DNA of 64,000 bases from positions 1-64,000 of the forward strand of contig JAFYNR010000033.1 in assembly GCA_017548045.1 (NCBI GenBank), written 5' to 3'. This stretch comes from Clostridia bacterium (GTDB lineage: Bacteria > Bacillota > Clostridia > Oscillospirales > Acutalibacteraceae). Positions 50,574-59,620 of this stretch are shown here, piece by piece. A program made the position numbers and the translations under genes. Position 1 is the first letter of the stretch. The number at the start of each line of letters is the position of its first letter. The notes under the pieces were generated by a model. The model was not told where the DNA came from, searched no databases, and saw nothing but the letters and a program-made list of their open reading frames with translations.

Positions 50574-51293
50574 TTATATGTCCGTATTAACTGCCATAGT
50601 AAAATCAAATGAACCCATTGACACTTCATAATCTTTGATGCTTACGGAAAAATCTTCGGCAGAGGTGACGCAGTTAACATCCCAGTCACCGTAAATGATT
50701 TTTCCGTTATCATCTATTACGCAGGAAATAACGCAGTCCGTATAGTTGAATTCAAGTTTTCCTCCGTTTATCGTCATTCCTGTTGCGGAAAAGACAGAAG
50801 ATGTATCCGTAGAATATCCGAATGCATTTACGATTGGATTGTTATTGCTTTTGTCTTCCAGACCGTGCGAATAATCTTTTACTTTTATGATAACCGTTCT
50901 TTTTCCGTCTTCAACAGACATTTTTGCACATTTGACATCGGATTTTGTAAGCTTTCCTTCTCCCGGAACGGCAAAAACAGCGGTTGAGGTTGCCTCCATA
51001 CTGTCAAAGTAGGTTTTTAACAGTTGATTTGTTTTGACGTTGTCTGTATCAAAATCAGTTTCCGAGAAATCATAACTGTATGTTCCGAGAACAAAGCCTG
51101 TTTTCTTAACGGCATTGTTATAGGCTTCAAGCACATCGTCAACATCGCTCGTAACATTGCTTCCGAGAGAAATCTCGGTTCTTTCCGGATTGTAAGGGAT
51201 AACCACCACTCCGAATATGCCGCCGATAGCGTTAAGGCAAACTGCAAGGGCAGTTATCACGGGGACAAGGTATTGAAGAATAACATTTGACAT
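50574..51293 (-). CDS. Membrane-anchored protein, member of a local paralogous family
   Basis: A 239-residue protein with a long N-terminal hydrophobic segment (residues 5-32) and a beta-rich outer domain. Recognisable steps are VPGEGKLT, KRTVIIKVKDY, NPIVNAFGY and LEFNYTDCVISCVID. They follow the same order as the lipoproteins at 34364 and 61808. Function unknown. It is divergent from a small XRE gene and ends at a terminator; the two together sit between identical hairpins. AAAGGAGGAG precedes the ATG. Confidence 0.72.
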   Translation of the reverse strand: MSNVILQYLVPVITALAVCLNAIGGIFGVVVIPYNPERTEISLGSNVTSDVDDVLEAYNNAVKKTGFVLGTYSYDFSETDFDTDNVKTNQLLKTYFDSMEATSTAVFAVPGEGKLTKSDVKCAKMSVEDGKRTVIIKVKDYSHGLEDKSNNNPIVNAFGYSTDTSSVFSATGMTINGGKLEFNYTDCVISCVIDDNGKIIYGDWDVNCVTSAEDFSVSIKDYEVSMGSFDFTMAVNTDI

Positions 51294-51316
51294 AAAAACT
51301 CCTCCTTTGTGTTTAA

Positions 51317-51346
51317 ATTATATCGCACAATAACATTTTTTGTCAA
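51317..51346 (-). promoter_or_regulatory. Promoter of the membrane-anchored paralogue
   Basis: On the minus strand TTGACA and TATAAT are separated by 18 bases, about 24 bases before the start codon. Confidence 0.75.
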
Positions 51347-51418
51347 CACAGTTTATATGAAAACTGAGCCGAATATTCTTATCTTTAACACAATTATAAT
51401 AAAAAAATATGTTAAAGT

Positions 51419-51433
51419 CAAGAAAAATTCTTG
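51419..51433. promoter_or_regulatory. Dyad before the XRE gene
   Basis: CAAGAA-AAA-TTCTTG, a perfect 6+6 inverted repeat in the divergent gap, 23 bases before the XRE start. Possible autoregulatory operator. Confidence 0.4.
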
Positions 51434-51456
51434 TTTTTAGCATATTGAGGTATAAT

Positions 51457-51699
51457 ATGAAGATATACGACTATCAGGGGAGAAAAAATATTTGCGGGGA
51501 AAGGGTTCATGAAGCACGTTGCAAAAACAGACTGTCACAGGCAGATTTAGCTGCCCGTTTGCAGATTAAAGGCATAACGATTGAACGTGACAGTGTTTCC
51601 CGCATTGAGATAGGAACAAGATTTGTTGCAGATTATGAGCTTATGGTTCTTTCTGAAATTCTTGGCGTTTCGGTTGCATGGCTTTTGGGAAAAGAATAA
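51457..51699 (+). CDS. Small XRE-family regulator
   Basis: An 80-residue helix-turn-helix protein. ERVHEARCKNRLSQADLAARL opens the domain, RDSVSRIEIGTR is the recognition region, and GVSVAWLLGKE the end. The ATG at 51457 has TGAGGT just upstream. Divergent from the membrane-anchored protein gene, which it may control. Ends nine bases before the second copy of the terminator. Confidence 0.85.
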   Translation: MKIYDYQGRKNICGERVHEARCKNRLSQADLAARLQIKGITIERDSVSRIEIGTRFVADYELMVLSEILGVSVAWLLGKE

Positions 51700-51704
51700 A
51701 ATTT

Positions 51705-51735
51705 AAAAACCGCTCCGAAAAATCGGAGCGGTTTT
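51705..51735. terminator. Bidirectional terminator, copy 2 of an identical pair
   Basis: Identical over 31 bases to 50542-50572. Serves the XRE gene and, on the other strand, pnp. Confidence 0.9.
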
Positions 51736-51743
51736 GTTTTGTA

Positions 51744-53945
51744 TTAGTCGTTGTTGTTATCTCTTCTCTGTCTGCCGCCTCTGTCGCCGCGGAAATCTCT
51801 TCTGGGCTTTCTGGGAGCATCTGAAACAGTGTTTTCGGGAACAAGACCCTCAACCTCGATAAGTGCCTCACGGCGTGAGAAATTGAGTCTGCCCTGGTCA
51901 TCCTTGGGAAGAACCTTTACGATAACTTCATCGCCAACGTTAACTGCATCTTCAACCTTTTCTGTTCTCTTAACGTCAAGCTGGCTGATGTGAACCATAC
52001 CCTCTTTACCGGGTGCGATTTCAACAAATGCGCCGAAGCTCATAAGACGGGTAACAACACCCTTGTATATTGCACCGACCTCGGGGTCATTTGCAATAGT
52101 TTCAACAATGAAGATAGCTCTGCGTGCATCGTCGATATCTGTTGATGAAACGAAGATGTTGCCGTCTTCCTGAACGTCGATCTTACAGTTGCACTCTGCA
52201 CAGATCTTCTGGATAACCTTGCCCTGCTTACCGATAACATCACCGATCTTTTCGGGGTCAATCTTTGTTGTAAGCATCTTGGGAGCCCACTTTGAAAGCT
52301 CTGCTCTGGGCTCTGCAATAACGGGAAGCATAATTTCGTCAAGGATGTAGCATCTTGCGGTGTAAGTCTTATCAAGAGCTTCTCTGATGATTGCGGGAGT
52401 AAGACCGTGTACTTTAAGGTCCATCTGGATTGATGTGATACCCTTCTTTGTACCTGCAACCTTGAAGTCCATATCGCCGAAGAAATCTTCAAGACCCTGG
52501 ATATCAACCATTGTCATGAAACGGTCGCCTTCTGTGATAAGACCGCAGGAAATACCTGCAACGGGTGCCTTGATGGGAACACCTGCTGCCATAAGTGAAA
52601 GTGTTGAACCGCAAACCGAGCCCTGTGATGTTGAGCCGTTTGATGAAAGAACCTCGGAAACAACACGGATTGTGTAGGGGAATTCTTCAACTGAGGGAAG
52701 AACGGGGATAAGTGAACGCTCTGCAAGTGCACCGTGACCGATTTCTCTTCTGCCGGGGCCTCTTGAGGGCTTTGTTTCGCCAACTGAGTATGAGGGGAAG
52801 TTGTAGTGGTGCATATATCTCTTTGATTCTTCCTCATCAAGACCGTCAAGAAGCTGAGCATCGCTCATGGGTCCGAGGGTTGTGATTGAAAGAACCTGAG
52901 TCTGACCTCTGGTGAACATACCTGAGCCGTGAACTCTGTCGAGAAGGTCTACTTCTGCGTTAAGAGGACGGATTTCATTGATGCCTCTGCCGTCAACACG
53001 CTTGCCGTCATCAAGAAGCCAGCGGCGTACAACGTACTTCTGAACCTTGTAAAGGCATTCTTCAATCTTAACCTCCATATCGGGGTAGATTTCATCGAAC
53101 TTCTCGTGAACCTTTTCATAAACGGGTTTAAGACGCTCGTCACGGATTCTCTTATCGTCTGTATCAAGAGCATAGCGGATATCTTCGATTGCGAAATCCT
53201 TGATTGCTTCGTACATTTCGGGATCGGGATCGTTTGAGGGGAAGTCAACCTTCTCCTTGCCGCATTCAGCCTTGATCTGATTGATGAATTCAACGATTCT
53301 CTGATTTTCCTTATGAGCAAACATAATGCCGTCATACATATCATCGTTTGATACTTCGTTTGCGCCTGCTTCAATCATAGCAACAAGCTCGCTTGTTGAA
53401 GCAACCGTAACGTACATTTCGCTCTTTGCTCTTTCTTCAAGAGTGGGGTTGATAACGTATTTACCGTCAACAAGACCTACAACACAGCTTGAAACGGGGC
53501 CTTCCCAGGGAATTTCCGAAATTGAAATAGCGATTGAAACACCCAGCATTGCAGCGATTTCAGGCTGGCAGTCGGGGTCAACTGACATAACCGTTGCAAC
53601 AACGCCTACGTCGTTTCTCATATCCTTGGGGAAAAGAGGTCTGATGGGTCTGTCGATAACACGTGAAGCAAGGGTTGCCTTCTCGCTTGCCTTGCCTTCA
53701 CGGCGCTGGAATGAGCCGGGGATTCTGCCTACTGAATAGAGTTTCTCTTCGTAGTCAACCGAAAGGGGGAAGAAGTCAACGCCCTCTCTGGGTTTTGCTG
53801 CCATTGTGGCTGTGCAGAGCACGTTTGTTTCGCCGTAACGGACAAGACATGCGCCGCCTGCAAGCTGAGCCATTTTGCCTACTTCAACAACAAAAGGTCT
53901 GCCTGCGATTTCTGTTTCGTACTTCTTGAAAGCTTCAAAAAACAT
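51744..53945 (-). CDS. pnp: Polyribonucleotide nucleotidyltransferase
   Basis: A 733-residue PNPase. Two RNase-PH domains (about 1-215 and 310-540) are joined by a helical domain, then KH (IGDVIGKQGKVIQKI) and S1 (GVVTRLMSFGAFVEI) RNA-binding domains and a short RG-rich tail (RRDFRGDRGGRQRRDNN). It degrades RNA 3' to 5' with phosphate. Start at 53945 with AGAGAGGT; earlier in-frame codons lie in the structured leader. Downstream of rpsO, the common rpsO-pnp order, with a large hairpin between. Confidence 0.97.
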   Translation of the reverse strand: MFFEAFKKYETEIAGRPFVVEVGKMAQLAGGACLVRYGETNVLCTATMAAKPREGVDFFPLSVDYEEKLYSVGRIPGSFQRREGKASEKATLASRVIDRPIRPLFPKDMRNDVGVVATVMSVDPDCQPEIAAMLGVSIAISISEIPWEGPVSSCVVGLVDGKYVINPTLEERAKSEMYVTVASTSELVAMIEAGANEVSNDDMYDGIMFAHKENQRIVEFINQIKAECGKEKVDFPSNDPDPEMYEAIKDFAIEDIRYALDTDDKRIRDERLKPVYEKVHEKFDEIYPDMEVKIEECLYKVQKYVVRRWLLDDGKRVDGRGINEIRPLNAEVDLLDRVHGSGMFTRGQTQVLSITTLGPMSDAQLLDGLDEEESKRYMHHYNFPSYSVGETKPSRGPGRREIGHGALAERSLIPVLPSVEEFPYTIRVVSEVLSSNGSTSQGSVCGSTLSLMAAGVPIKAPVAGISCGLITEGDRFMTMVDIQGLEDFFGDMDFKVAGTKKGITSIQMDLKVHGLTPAIIREALDKTYTARCYILDEIMLPVIAEPRAELSKWAPKMLTTKIDPEKIGDVIGKQGKVIQKICAECNCKIDVQEDGNIFVSSTDIDDARRAIFIVETIANDPEVGAIYKGVVTRLMSFGAFVEIAPGKEGMVHISQLDVKRTEKVEDAVNVGDEVIVKVLPKDDQGRLNFSRREALIEVEGLVPENTVSDAPRKPRRDFRGDRGGRQRRDNNND

Positions 53946-53977
53946 TTCTTTTACCTCTCTGTAAAATTTTATTTCCA

Positions 53978-54068
53978 CAGGCGGCAGATTTGGGTTTAGC
54001 AATAAATCCAACAATCGGGTGCTCCGATTACTCGATTTACCGCTAAAACCGGAGAAAGCAGCCGCCTG
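53978..54068 (-). promoter_or_regulatory. Long hairpin in the pnp leader
   Basis: CAGGCGGC at one end pairs with GCCGCCTG at the other. Inside, further arms pair in register: GGGTTTAGC with GCTAAAACC, TAAATC with GATTTA, AATCGG with CCGATT. About 30 base pairs over 91 bases form one extended stem, 32 bases before the pnp start. In other bacteria RNase III cuts such a stem ahead of pnp and PNPase then represses itself. Confidence 0.75.
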
Positions 54069-54148
54069 AAAGATGCGTTTTTGTGCGCCGATTTAAAGCG
54101 GTAGCAGGCTAATACTTTAACATATTAACCCGACCGTTAAAACGACAC

Positions 54149-54179
54149 AAAGCAGGCAAGATGAGTTCCTGCCTGCTTT
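54149..54179 (-). terminator. Hairpin after rpsO
   Basis: AAAGCAGGCA pairs with TGCCTGCTTT around 11 bases. No strong T-run follows on the minus strand, so it may be a partial terminator or a processing/stability hairpin letting transcription continue into pnp. Confidence 0.5.
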
Positions 54180-54188
54180 ATTGACGAA

Positions 54189-54452
54189 TTATTTACGGAT
54201 ACCGAGTCTTGCAATGATTGAACGGTAACGCTCAATGTCAACCTTCTGAAGGTATGCAAGAAGGTTTCTTCTGTGACCAACCATCATAAGGAGGCCACGT
54301 CTTGAGTGGTGGTCCTTCTTGTGCACCTTAAGATGCTCGGTAAGGTCGTTGATTCTCTTTGTAAGAACTGCGATCTGAACTTCGGGTGAACCTGTATCAC
54401 CTTCGTGGAGAGCGTATTCCTGCATGATTGCGGTCTTTTCTGCCTGTGTCAT
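54189..54452 (-). CDS. rpsO: 30S ribosomal protein S15
   Basis: An 87-residue protein of standard length: [19 protein letters not shown], then [24 protein letters not shown]15 binds the central domain of 16S rRNA early in assembly. GAGGTG precedes the ATG. Its leader of about 100 bases is GC-rich and can fold, as expected if S15 represses its own translation. Precedes pnp. Confidence 0.97.
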   Translation of the reverse strand: MTQAEKTAIMQEYALHEGDTGSPEVQIAVLTKRINDLTEHLKVHKKDHHSRRGLLMMVGHRRNLLAYLQKVDIERYRSIIARLGIRK

Positions 54453-54558
54453 TGTTTTTCACCTCATTAAATTATTTGCCTCGGCTCCCAGGTTACGGCA
54501 GGTGAATACCTCGTTGAGGTTTACTCCGAAATCCGAGAAACGGGCATGTGCAAATGGG

Positions 54559-54587
54559 ATTATATCACAAAGGTCTGCAAAAGTAAA
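54559..54587 (-). promoter_or_regulatory. rpsO promoter (extended -10)
   Basis: The minus strand reads TTTACT, 17 bases, then TGATATAAT, an extended -10. The predicted leader is about 100 bases long and contains ACCTCAACGAGGT and other small hairpins. Confidence 0.65.
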
Positions 54588-54667
54588 GCGTTTTTTAAAA
54601 TTTATTCATAATGCCCAATTCAGGCACTCGGGCATAGAATGAATTGAGGATGTTTCCTCAAAAATAA

Positions 54668-54730
54668 GGCGGCTGCGTTGACGGTGGCATAAATATGCCT
54701 ATGGGGAGCCTGACACACACTGCAGCCGCC
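54668..54730 (-). terminator. Branched hairpin after the M23 peptidase gene
   Basis: GGCGGCTGC pairs with GCAGCCGCC, enclosing an inner perfect hairpin GGCATA-TT-TATGCC. The minus strand then carries TTATTTTT. It sits 12 bases after the stop. The arm GGCGGCTGC also occurs in the pnp leader hairpin. Confidence 0.7.
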
Positions 54731-54742
54731 ATAATCATAGAT

Positions 54743-55432
54743 TCACTCGTCAGATCCTACTTTATTAAGAGCTTTCAGAGGGTCAACATATTCGCCGTCA
54801 ATAAGCACTTCAACGTGAAGGTGGTCTTCGTCGCTGATTTCAACGGGAATATGACCCAGCGAGCCGATTTTATCGTATTTTTTAACCTCCGTGCCTTCAG
54901 CCACACAGCTTCCCTCCTTCATACCGCAATAGCGCACAGTCATACCGTTGCCGTGGTCGATTTCAACAACCGTACCCCAGAAAATATCATCGGTAACGGA
55001 TATAACCTTACCCTTTGATACGGCAACAACCTCGTTGCCCGCACTGCCGCCGAAATCAACGCCGTTGTGCACACGCCAATCCCCCATCGTTTTTGATTCA
55101 ACCATTTCACCGTTGCTGAAATCCTTGATGATATCTGTACCCATAGGCAATGCAAAATTCCCCGAATAGGGCTTGTTGCCTGCAGCCGTTTCCTCTTCCG
55201 TAACGGAATAAATTCTCTCATCCGCAATGCCGCTGATACCGACGTTTGCCTCCTCGGTCAGCGGCTCTGTTTCTTCAATGCTCCACTGCACGGTGATTCT
55301 GCTGAAGGTTTCGGTATCCGTTGTTTTTCCGGGTGATTTCACAAAGCCGATTGCCGTGCCGATTGCAACCGCAACAAGGCACACCGCAAGTGCAACATAA
55401 ATGTTGGGATACTTCTTTATACTTTTTTTCAT
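54743..55432 (-). CDS. M23-family peptidase, membrane-anchored (SpoIIQ-like)
   Basis: A 229-residue protein with one N-terminal membrane segment (residues 11-28), a linker, and a LytM/M23 domain. The zinc ligands HNGVDFG (near 122) and HLHVE (near 205) are both present, so it may be an active endopeptidase cutting cross-links in peptidoglycan. Size and topology fit SpoIIQ, the forespore channel protein, but other M23 proteins share them. The upstream gap to gltX is about 190 bases and divergent. Confidence 0.83.
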   Translation of the reverse strand: MKKSIKKYPNIYVALAVCLVAVAIGTAIGFVKSPGKTTDTETFSRITVQWSIEETEPLTEEANVGISGIADERIYSVTEEETAAGNKPYSGNFALPMGTDIIKDFSNGEMVESKTMGDWRVHNGVDFGGSAGNEVVAVSKGKVISVTDDIFWGTVVEIDHGNGMTVRYCGMKEGSCVAEGTEVKKYDKIGSLGHIPVEISDEDHLHVEVLIDGEYVDPLKALNKVGSDE

Positions 55433-55627
55433 TGATTTTACCTCTTTTCGTTTTTATTGCCGGTTTTCTTTACATATTTTCGGCCGGAAACGGTTTTTTT
55501 ATTCCTGCAAACCGCCGAATTCAAAAAAAGAGGCGATATCTCAAAAAAATTTGAAATTTGTACTTGATACTTGGGAAATTTTCTGTAATAATAATAGGGT
55601 ATAAGTAAAATTATAGGAGTGTGTATT

Positions 55628-57286
55628 TTGGATAATAAAAAACTTGCCGGGCTTCTCTTCCCTCATATCGACAAAACCCCCGATTATTATGAGGAGCTCT
55701 ATCCCGAAAGAGGTCTTGCGGAAGGCGCGAGAGTAACCCGCTTTGCACCCTCACCCACAGGCTATCTTCACATCGGCGGACTTTTCGGCGCTCTTGTTGA
55801 CGTTCTCACCGCACAGGCAACGAAAGGCGTTTCATACCTCAGAATTGAGGATACCGATAAAAAACGTGAGATTGACGACGGTGTTTCCGCCATCATCAAC
55901 GGCTTTGATTATTTCGGCGTTGAATTCACCGAAGGCGTAACAGGCTTCGGCACGGAAAAAGGCGCATACGGCCCCTACACCCAGAGTCAGCGTGCGGAAA
56001 TTTACCAGACAGTTGCAAAAAGCCTTGTTGAAAAAGGACTCGCGTACCCCTGCTTCTGCACTGCAGACGAGCTTGCAGATCTCCGCAAGGAGCAGGAAAA
56101 AGGAGATGCTCTTATCTGGGGCTATTTCGGCAAATGGGCAAAATGCCGTGATCTGACCCTTGAACAAATAGAAAGTAATCTTGCCGAGGGTAAGCCCTGG
56201 GTGCTTCGTCTGCGTTCGGGCGGCAGTGACGGAAAAATCATTTTCGACGACGTCATCAGAGGCAAAATTGAAATGCCCGAAAACATAATTGACGAGGTTC
56301 TTCTCAAATCAGACGGCATCCCCACATATCACTTTGCTCACGCCTGCGACGACCATTTTATGAGAACAACTCACGTTATCCGCGGTGAGGAATGGATTTC
56401 ATCCGTACCCAAGCACATCGAGCTTTTCAAGGCTTGCGGATATAAGGTTCCCAAATATGCTCATACACCCCAGGTTCTTAAAATCGATGAGGAAACAGGC
56501 GACAAGCGCAAGCTTTCAAAAAGAAAGGACCCCGAAGCGGCTGTCGGATATTTCGTTGAGGGTGGCTTTCCCAAGGAAAGCGTGCTGGAATATCTGCTGA
56601 CTCTCATCAACTCCAACTTTGAGGATTGGCGCAGAGCAAACCCCAGGGCGGATATTTCCGAATTTCCCTTCAACCTCAAAAAGATGAGCTCAAGCGGCTG
56701 CCTGTTTGATCTTGTAAAGCTCAACGACGTAAGCAAAAACGTTATTTCGGTTATGAGCGCGGCGCAGGTTTATGAAAACGTTGCCGAATGGGCAAAGGTT
56801 TATGACCCCGAATTCTGTGCCCTCTTTACTGCAGATCCCGTATTCTCCACTGCGGCAGTTAATATTGACAGAGAAAATCCCAAGCCCCGTAAGGACATTG
56901 CAAAGTGGAGCGAGGTCAAGGATTATTTCTCGTATCTCTACAAGGAGCTTTACACCGCGGATTACACCCTGCCCGAAAACATTTCAAAGGCAGATGCCGC
57001 CGCAATAGCAGAAAAATACATCGGCGAATTCTCTCTTGCAGACGACAAAGACCAATGGTTTGCAAGAATCAAGGATATGTGTGAGCCTCTGGGCTTTACA
57101 CCTAACGTAAAGGAATACAAGAAAAACCCCGACGCTTTCAAAGGACACGTGGGCGACGTTTCAACGGTTATCCGCATCGCCCTCACGTCACGCAGAAATA
57201 CACCCGACCTTTACTCCATTATGAACCTTCTCGGTGAGAATGAAATAAAGGCAAGACTCAGCGAGGCTGTTGAAAGCTGGAAATAA
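55628..57286 (+). CDS. gltX: Glutamyl-tRNA synthetase
   Basis: A 552-residue class Ib synthetase. [15 protein letters not shown] is the HIGH region and KLSKRKD the KMSKS region. It is about 70 residues longer than common bacterial GluRS, with an N-terminal extension ([20 protein letters not shown]) before the catalytic core. I take TTG 55628 as the start because AGGAG lies eight bases upstream; the GTG at 55619 overlaps that site. It charges tRNA-Glu. First gene of the gltX-glnS unit. Confidence 0.93.
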   Translation: MDNKKLAGLLFPHIDKTPDYYEELYPERGLAEGARVTRFAPSPTGYLHIGGLFGALVDVLTAQATKGVSYLRIEDTDKKREIDDGVSAIINGFDYFGVEFTEGVTGFGTEKGAYGPYTQSQRAEIYQTVAKSLVEKGLAYPCFCTADELADLRKEQEKGDALIWGYFGKWAKCRDLTLEQIESNLAEGKPWVLRLRSGGSDGKIIFDDVIRGKIEMPENIIDEVLLKSDGIPTYHFAHACDDHFMRTTHVIRGEEWISSVPKHIELFKACGYKVPKYAHTPQVLKIDEETGDKRKLSKRKDPEAAVGYFVEGGFPKESVLEYLLTLINSNFEDWRRANPRADISEFPFNLKKMSSSGCLFDLVKLNDVSKNVISVMSAAQVYENVAEWAKVYDPEFCALFTADPVFSTAAVNIDRENPKPRKDIAKWSEVKDYFSYLYKELYTADYTLPENISKADAAAIAEKYIGEFSLADDKDQWFARIKDMCEPLGFTPNVKEYKKNPDAFKGHVGDVSTVIRIALTSRRNTPDLYSIMNLLGENEIKARLSEAVESWK

Positions 57287-57303
57287 GAAAGGACAGAAGC
57301 ACA

Positions 57304-58959
57304 ATGGAAGAAATGATTACCTCTTCAAATTTTATACACGACTTTATTGACGAAGATCTTGCGGCAGGTGTGAACACCAGAATTCAGACCCGTTTCCCGC
57401 CCGAGCCCAACGGCTACCTTCATATCGGCCACGCAAAGGCTATCTGCATTGATTTCAGCACCGCCGAAAAGTACGGCGGCGAATGTAACCTGCGTCTTGA
57501 CGACACAAACCCTTCAAAGGAAGACGTTGAATACGTTGATGCAATCAAAGCCGATATCGAGTGGCTGGGCTTCAAGTGGAACAAGGTTCTCTATGCATCA
57601 AGCTATTTTGACTTCATTTATGAATGTGCAATAAAGCTCATCAAGAAGGGCAAAGCATACGTATGCGACCTTTCGGCAGATGAAATCAGAGAATACAGAG
57701 GCACGCTTACCGAGCCGGGCAAGAACAGCCCCTACCGTGAGCGTTCGGTTGAAGAAAATCTTGACCTTTTCGAAAGAATGACAAAGGGTGAGTTTGCAAA
57801 CGGCGAAAAAACTCTCCGCGCGAAAATTGATATGGCATCACCCAACCTCAATATGCGCGACCCCGTTATGTACAGAATCGCACACGTTCCTCACCACCAG
57901 ACAGGCGACAAGTGGTGCATTTATCCCATGTACGACTTTGCACATCCCCTTTCAGACGCAAGAGAGCGCGTAACATATTCACTCTGCTCGCTTGAATTTG
58001 AAAATCACAGACCTCTCTATGACTGGTTCATCAACGAAGTAGGCTTTGAAGAGCCTCCCAGACAGATTGAGTTTGCACGTCTTAACCTTAACTACTGCGT
58101 AACAAGCAAAAGATACAACCTCGAAATGGTTCAGAAGGGTATTGTTGACGGTTGGGACGACCCCAGAATGATTACTCTCAGCGGTATGAGAAGAAGAGGC
58201 TACCCCGCAGCCGCAATCCGCGAATTCATCAACCGTATCGGCGTATCAAAGGCAGACAGCGTTGTTGACTACGGTCTGCTTGAAGCCTGCGTAAAGGATA
58301 ACCTCAATGAAAATTCACCCCGCGCAATGGCTGTTCTCCGTCCTCTCAAGGTTGTTATCGACAACTATCCCGAGGGTCAGAGTGAGGCTATCGAGGTTGA
58401 AATCAATCCCCTTAAGCCCGAGCTCGGCACAAGAACAGTTCACTTCTCAAGGGAGATTTTCGTTGAGCGTGACGACTTTATGATTGAGCCTCCCAAGAAA
58501 TATTTCAGACTTTACCCCGGCAACGAGGTTCGCCTCAAGAGTGCATATCTCGTAACCTGCAACAGCTGGGAAACAGACGAGGAAGGCAACGTTACCTGCC
58601 TCCACTGCACCTACGACCCCGAAACCAAGGGCGGCGATGCTCCCGACGGAAGAAAGGTCAAGGGCACAATCCACTGGGTAAGCGCATCTGACTGCGCTCC
58701 CTGCGAAATCCGTCTTTATGACCGTCTTTTCAATGCGGAAGATCCCATGGCAGACGGCAAAGAAAATTACCTCAATCACCTTAATCCCGATTCGCTTGAA
58801 ATTCTTGAAGGCTGTCTTGTTGAAGGCGGAATCAAGGATGCAAAATGCGGCGATACCTTCCAGTTTATGAGACAAGGCTACTTCTGCGTTGACAAAACCT
58901 CAACCGACGAAAAAATCGTATTCAACCGCACCGTTGCCCTTAATTCATCCTGGAAATAA
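57304..58959 (+). CDS. glnS: Glutaminyl-tRNA synthetase
   Basis: A 551-residue protein matching GlnRS length and order. [16 protein letters not shown] holds HIGH, and [10 protein letters not shown] holds the KMSKS loop as [31 protein letters not shown] is the GlnRS/eukaryotic-type GluRS signature, and two beta-barrel anticodon domains follow from about residue 340. It charges tRNA-Gln directly. Most Firmicutes instead use GatCAB, so the presence of glnS is notable. AAAGGAC precedes the ATG, 17 bases after gltX. Confidence 0.96.
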   Translation: MEEMITSSNFIHDFIDEDLAAGVNTRIQTRFPPEPNGYLHIGHAKAICIDFSTAEKYGGECNLRLDDTNPSKEDVEYVDAIKADIEWLGFKWNKVLYASSYFDFIYECAIKLIKKGKAYVCDLSADEIREYRGTLTEPGKNSPYRERSVEENLDLFERMTKGEFANGEKTLRAKIDMASPNLNMRDPVMYRIAHVPHHQTGDKWCIYPMYDFAHPLSDARERVTYSLCSLEFENHRPLYDWFINEVGFEEPPRQIEFARLNLNYCVTSKRYNLEMVQKGIVDGWDDPRMITLSGMRRRGYPAAAIREFINRIGVSKADSVVDYGLLEACVKDNLNENSPRAMAVLRPLKVVIDNYPEGQSEAIEVEINPLKPELGTRTVHFSREIFVERDDFMIEPPKKYFRLYPGNEVRLKSAYLVTCNSWETDEEGNVTCLHCTYDPETKGGDAPDGRKVKGTIHWVSASDCAPCEIRLYDRLFNAEDPMADGKENYLNHLNPDSLEILEGCLVEGGIKDAKCGDTFQFMRQGYFCVDKTSTDEKIVFNRTVALNSSWK

Positions 58960-58980
58960 AACCGAAAGGAATCATAAAAA

Positions 58981-59607
58981 ATGAAAGCACTGTACAGAAT
59001 AGTAAACGCCCTTCTTGCGGCGACAGTTTTCCCCGTAGCCATTTTTGTTGATCTGGTTCTTTTCAAACTGTCAACATCATTCGCCAATGCAGGTCTTGAA
59101 GAAAGCATTTCCATTAAATTCATCATCGATGTTATAACCGGAAAAGAGGCAATGTGGCACGATCTGATATTCAGCGATTCTTCAAAAGGCTTTACCTGGC
59201 CTGCTGCCCTTGACCCCATAAAAGGCAGACTTATCACATGTCTGGTATGCTTTGTTCTTGTTATCCTTATTTCTCTTTTCATTATCATATGGTCATGTTG
59301 CAGCAACAAACGAATCCCCGTGCTTGCCGCAAGCGCAGGCGGTCTTGTCAGCACAATCGTTATGATTGCCTGTTTCAATTCAGCCGCAGCGCTTCTCATT
59401 GACGGCACAATCAACCTTTTCAGCGTATTCTCCGGCGGATGGCTTGTTTCTCTTGTAGGCAATTTTGTTTCTGTTGATAAGCTTATGCTTGGTGGAATTC
59501 AGAACGGATTTATCTTTATTTTCATCGGTCTGCTTGTGTGGACAGGTGCCTACTATCTTATCGAAATCGGCGATACAGAAGAGGAAAAGACAAAAGCAAG
59601 AAAATAA
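58981..59607 (+). CDS. Four-helix membrane protein, unknown
   Basis: A 208-residue protein with four clear hydrophobic segments (about residues 8-30, 85-105, 115-140 and 175-200) and a charged tail ending EEEKTKARK. I do not recognise it. AAAGGAAT lies before the ATG, and it sits 21 bases after glnS and 13 before the GH127 gene, so it is co-transcribed. Nothing in it suggests an enzyme. It may be a lineage-specific membrane protein. Confidence 0.65.
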   Translation: MKALYRIVNALLAATVFPVAIFVDLVLFKLSTSFANAGLEESISIKFIIDVITGKEAMWHDLIFSDSSKGFTWPAALDPIKGRLITCLVCFVLVILISLFIIIWSCCSNKRIPVLAASAGGLVSTIVMIACFNSAAALLIDGTINLFSVFSGGWLVSLVGNFVSVDKLMLGGIQNGFIFIFIGLLVWTGAYYLIEIGDTEEEKTKARK

Positions 59608-59620
59608 AAGAGGTGCTTTT

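Noticed and set aside
54149-54179. Strong terminator separating rpsO and pnp
   Set aside because: The stem is good but the minus strand lacks a T-run after it, so I list it only as a weak terminator or processing hairpin.
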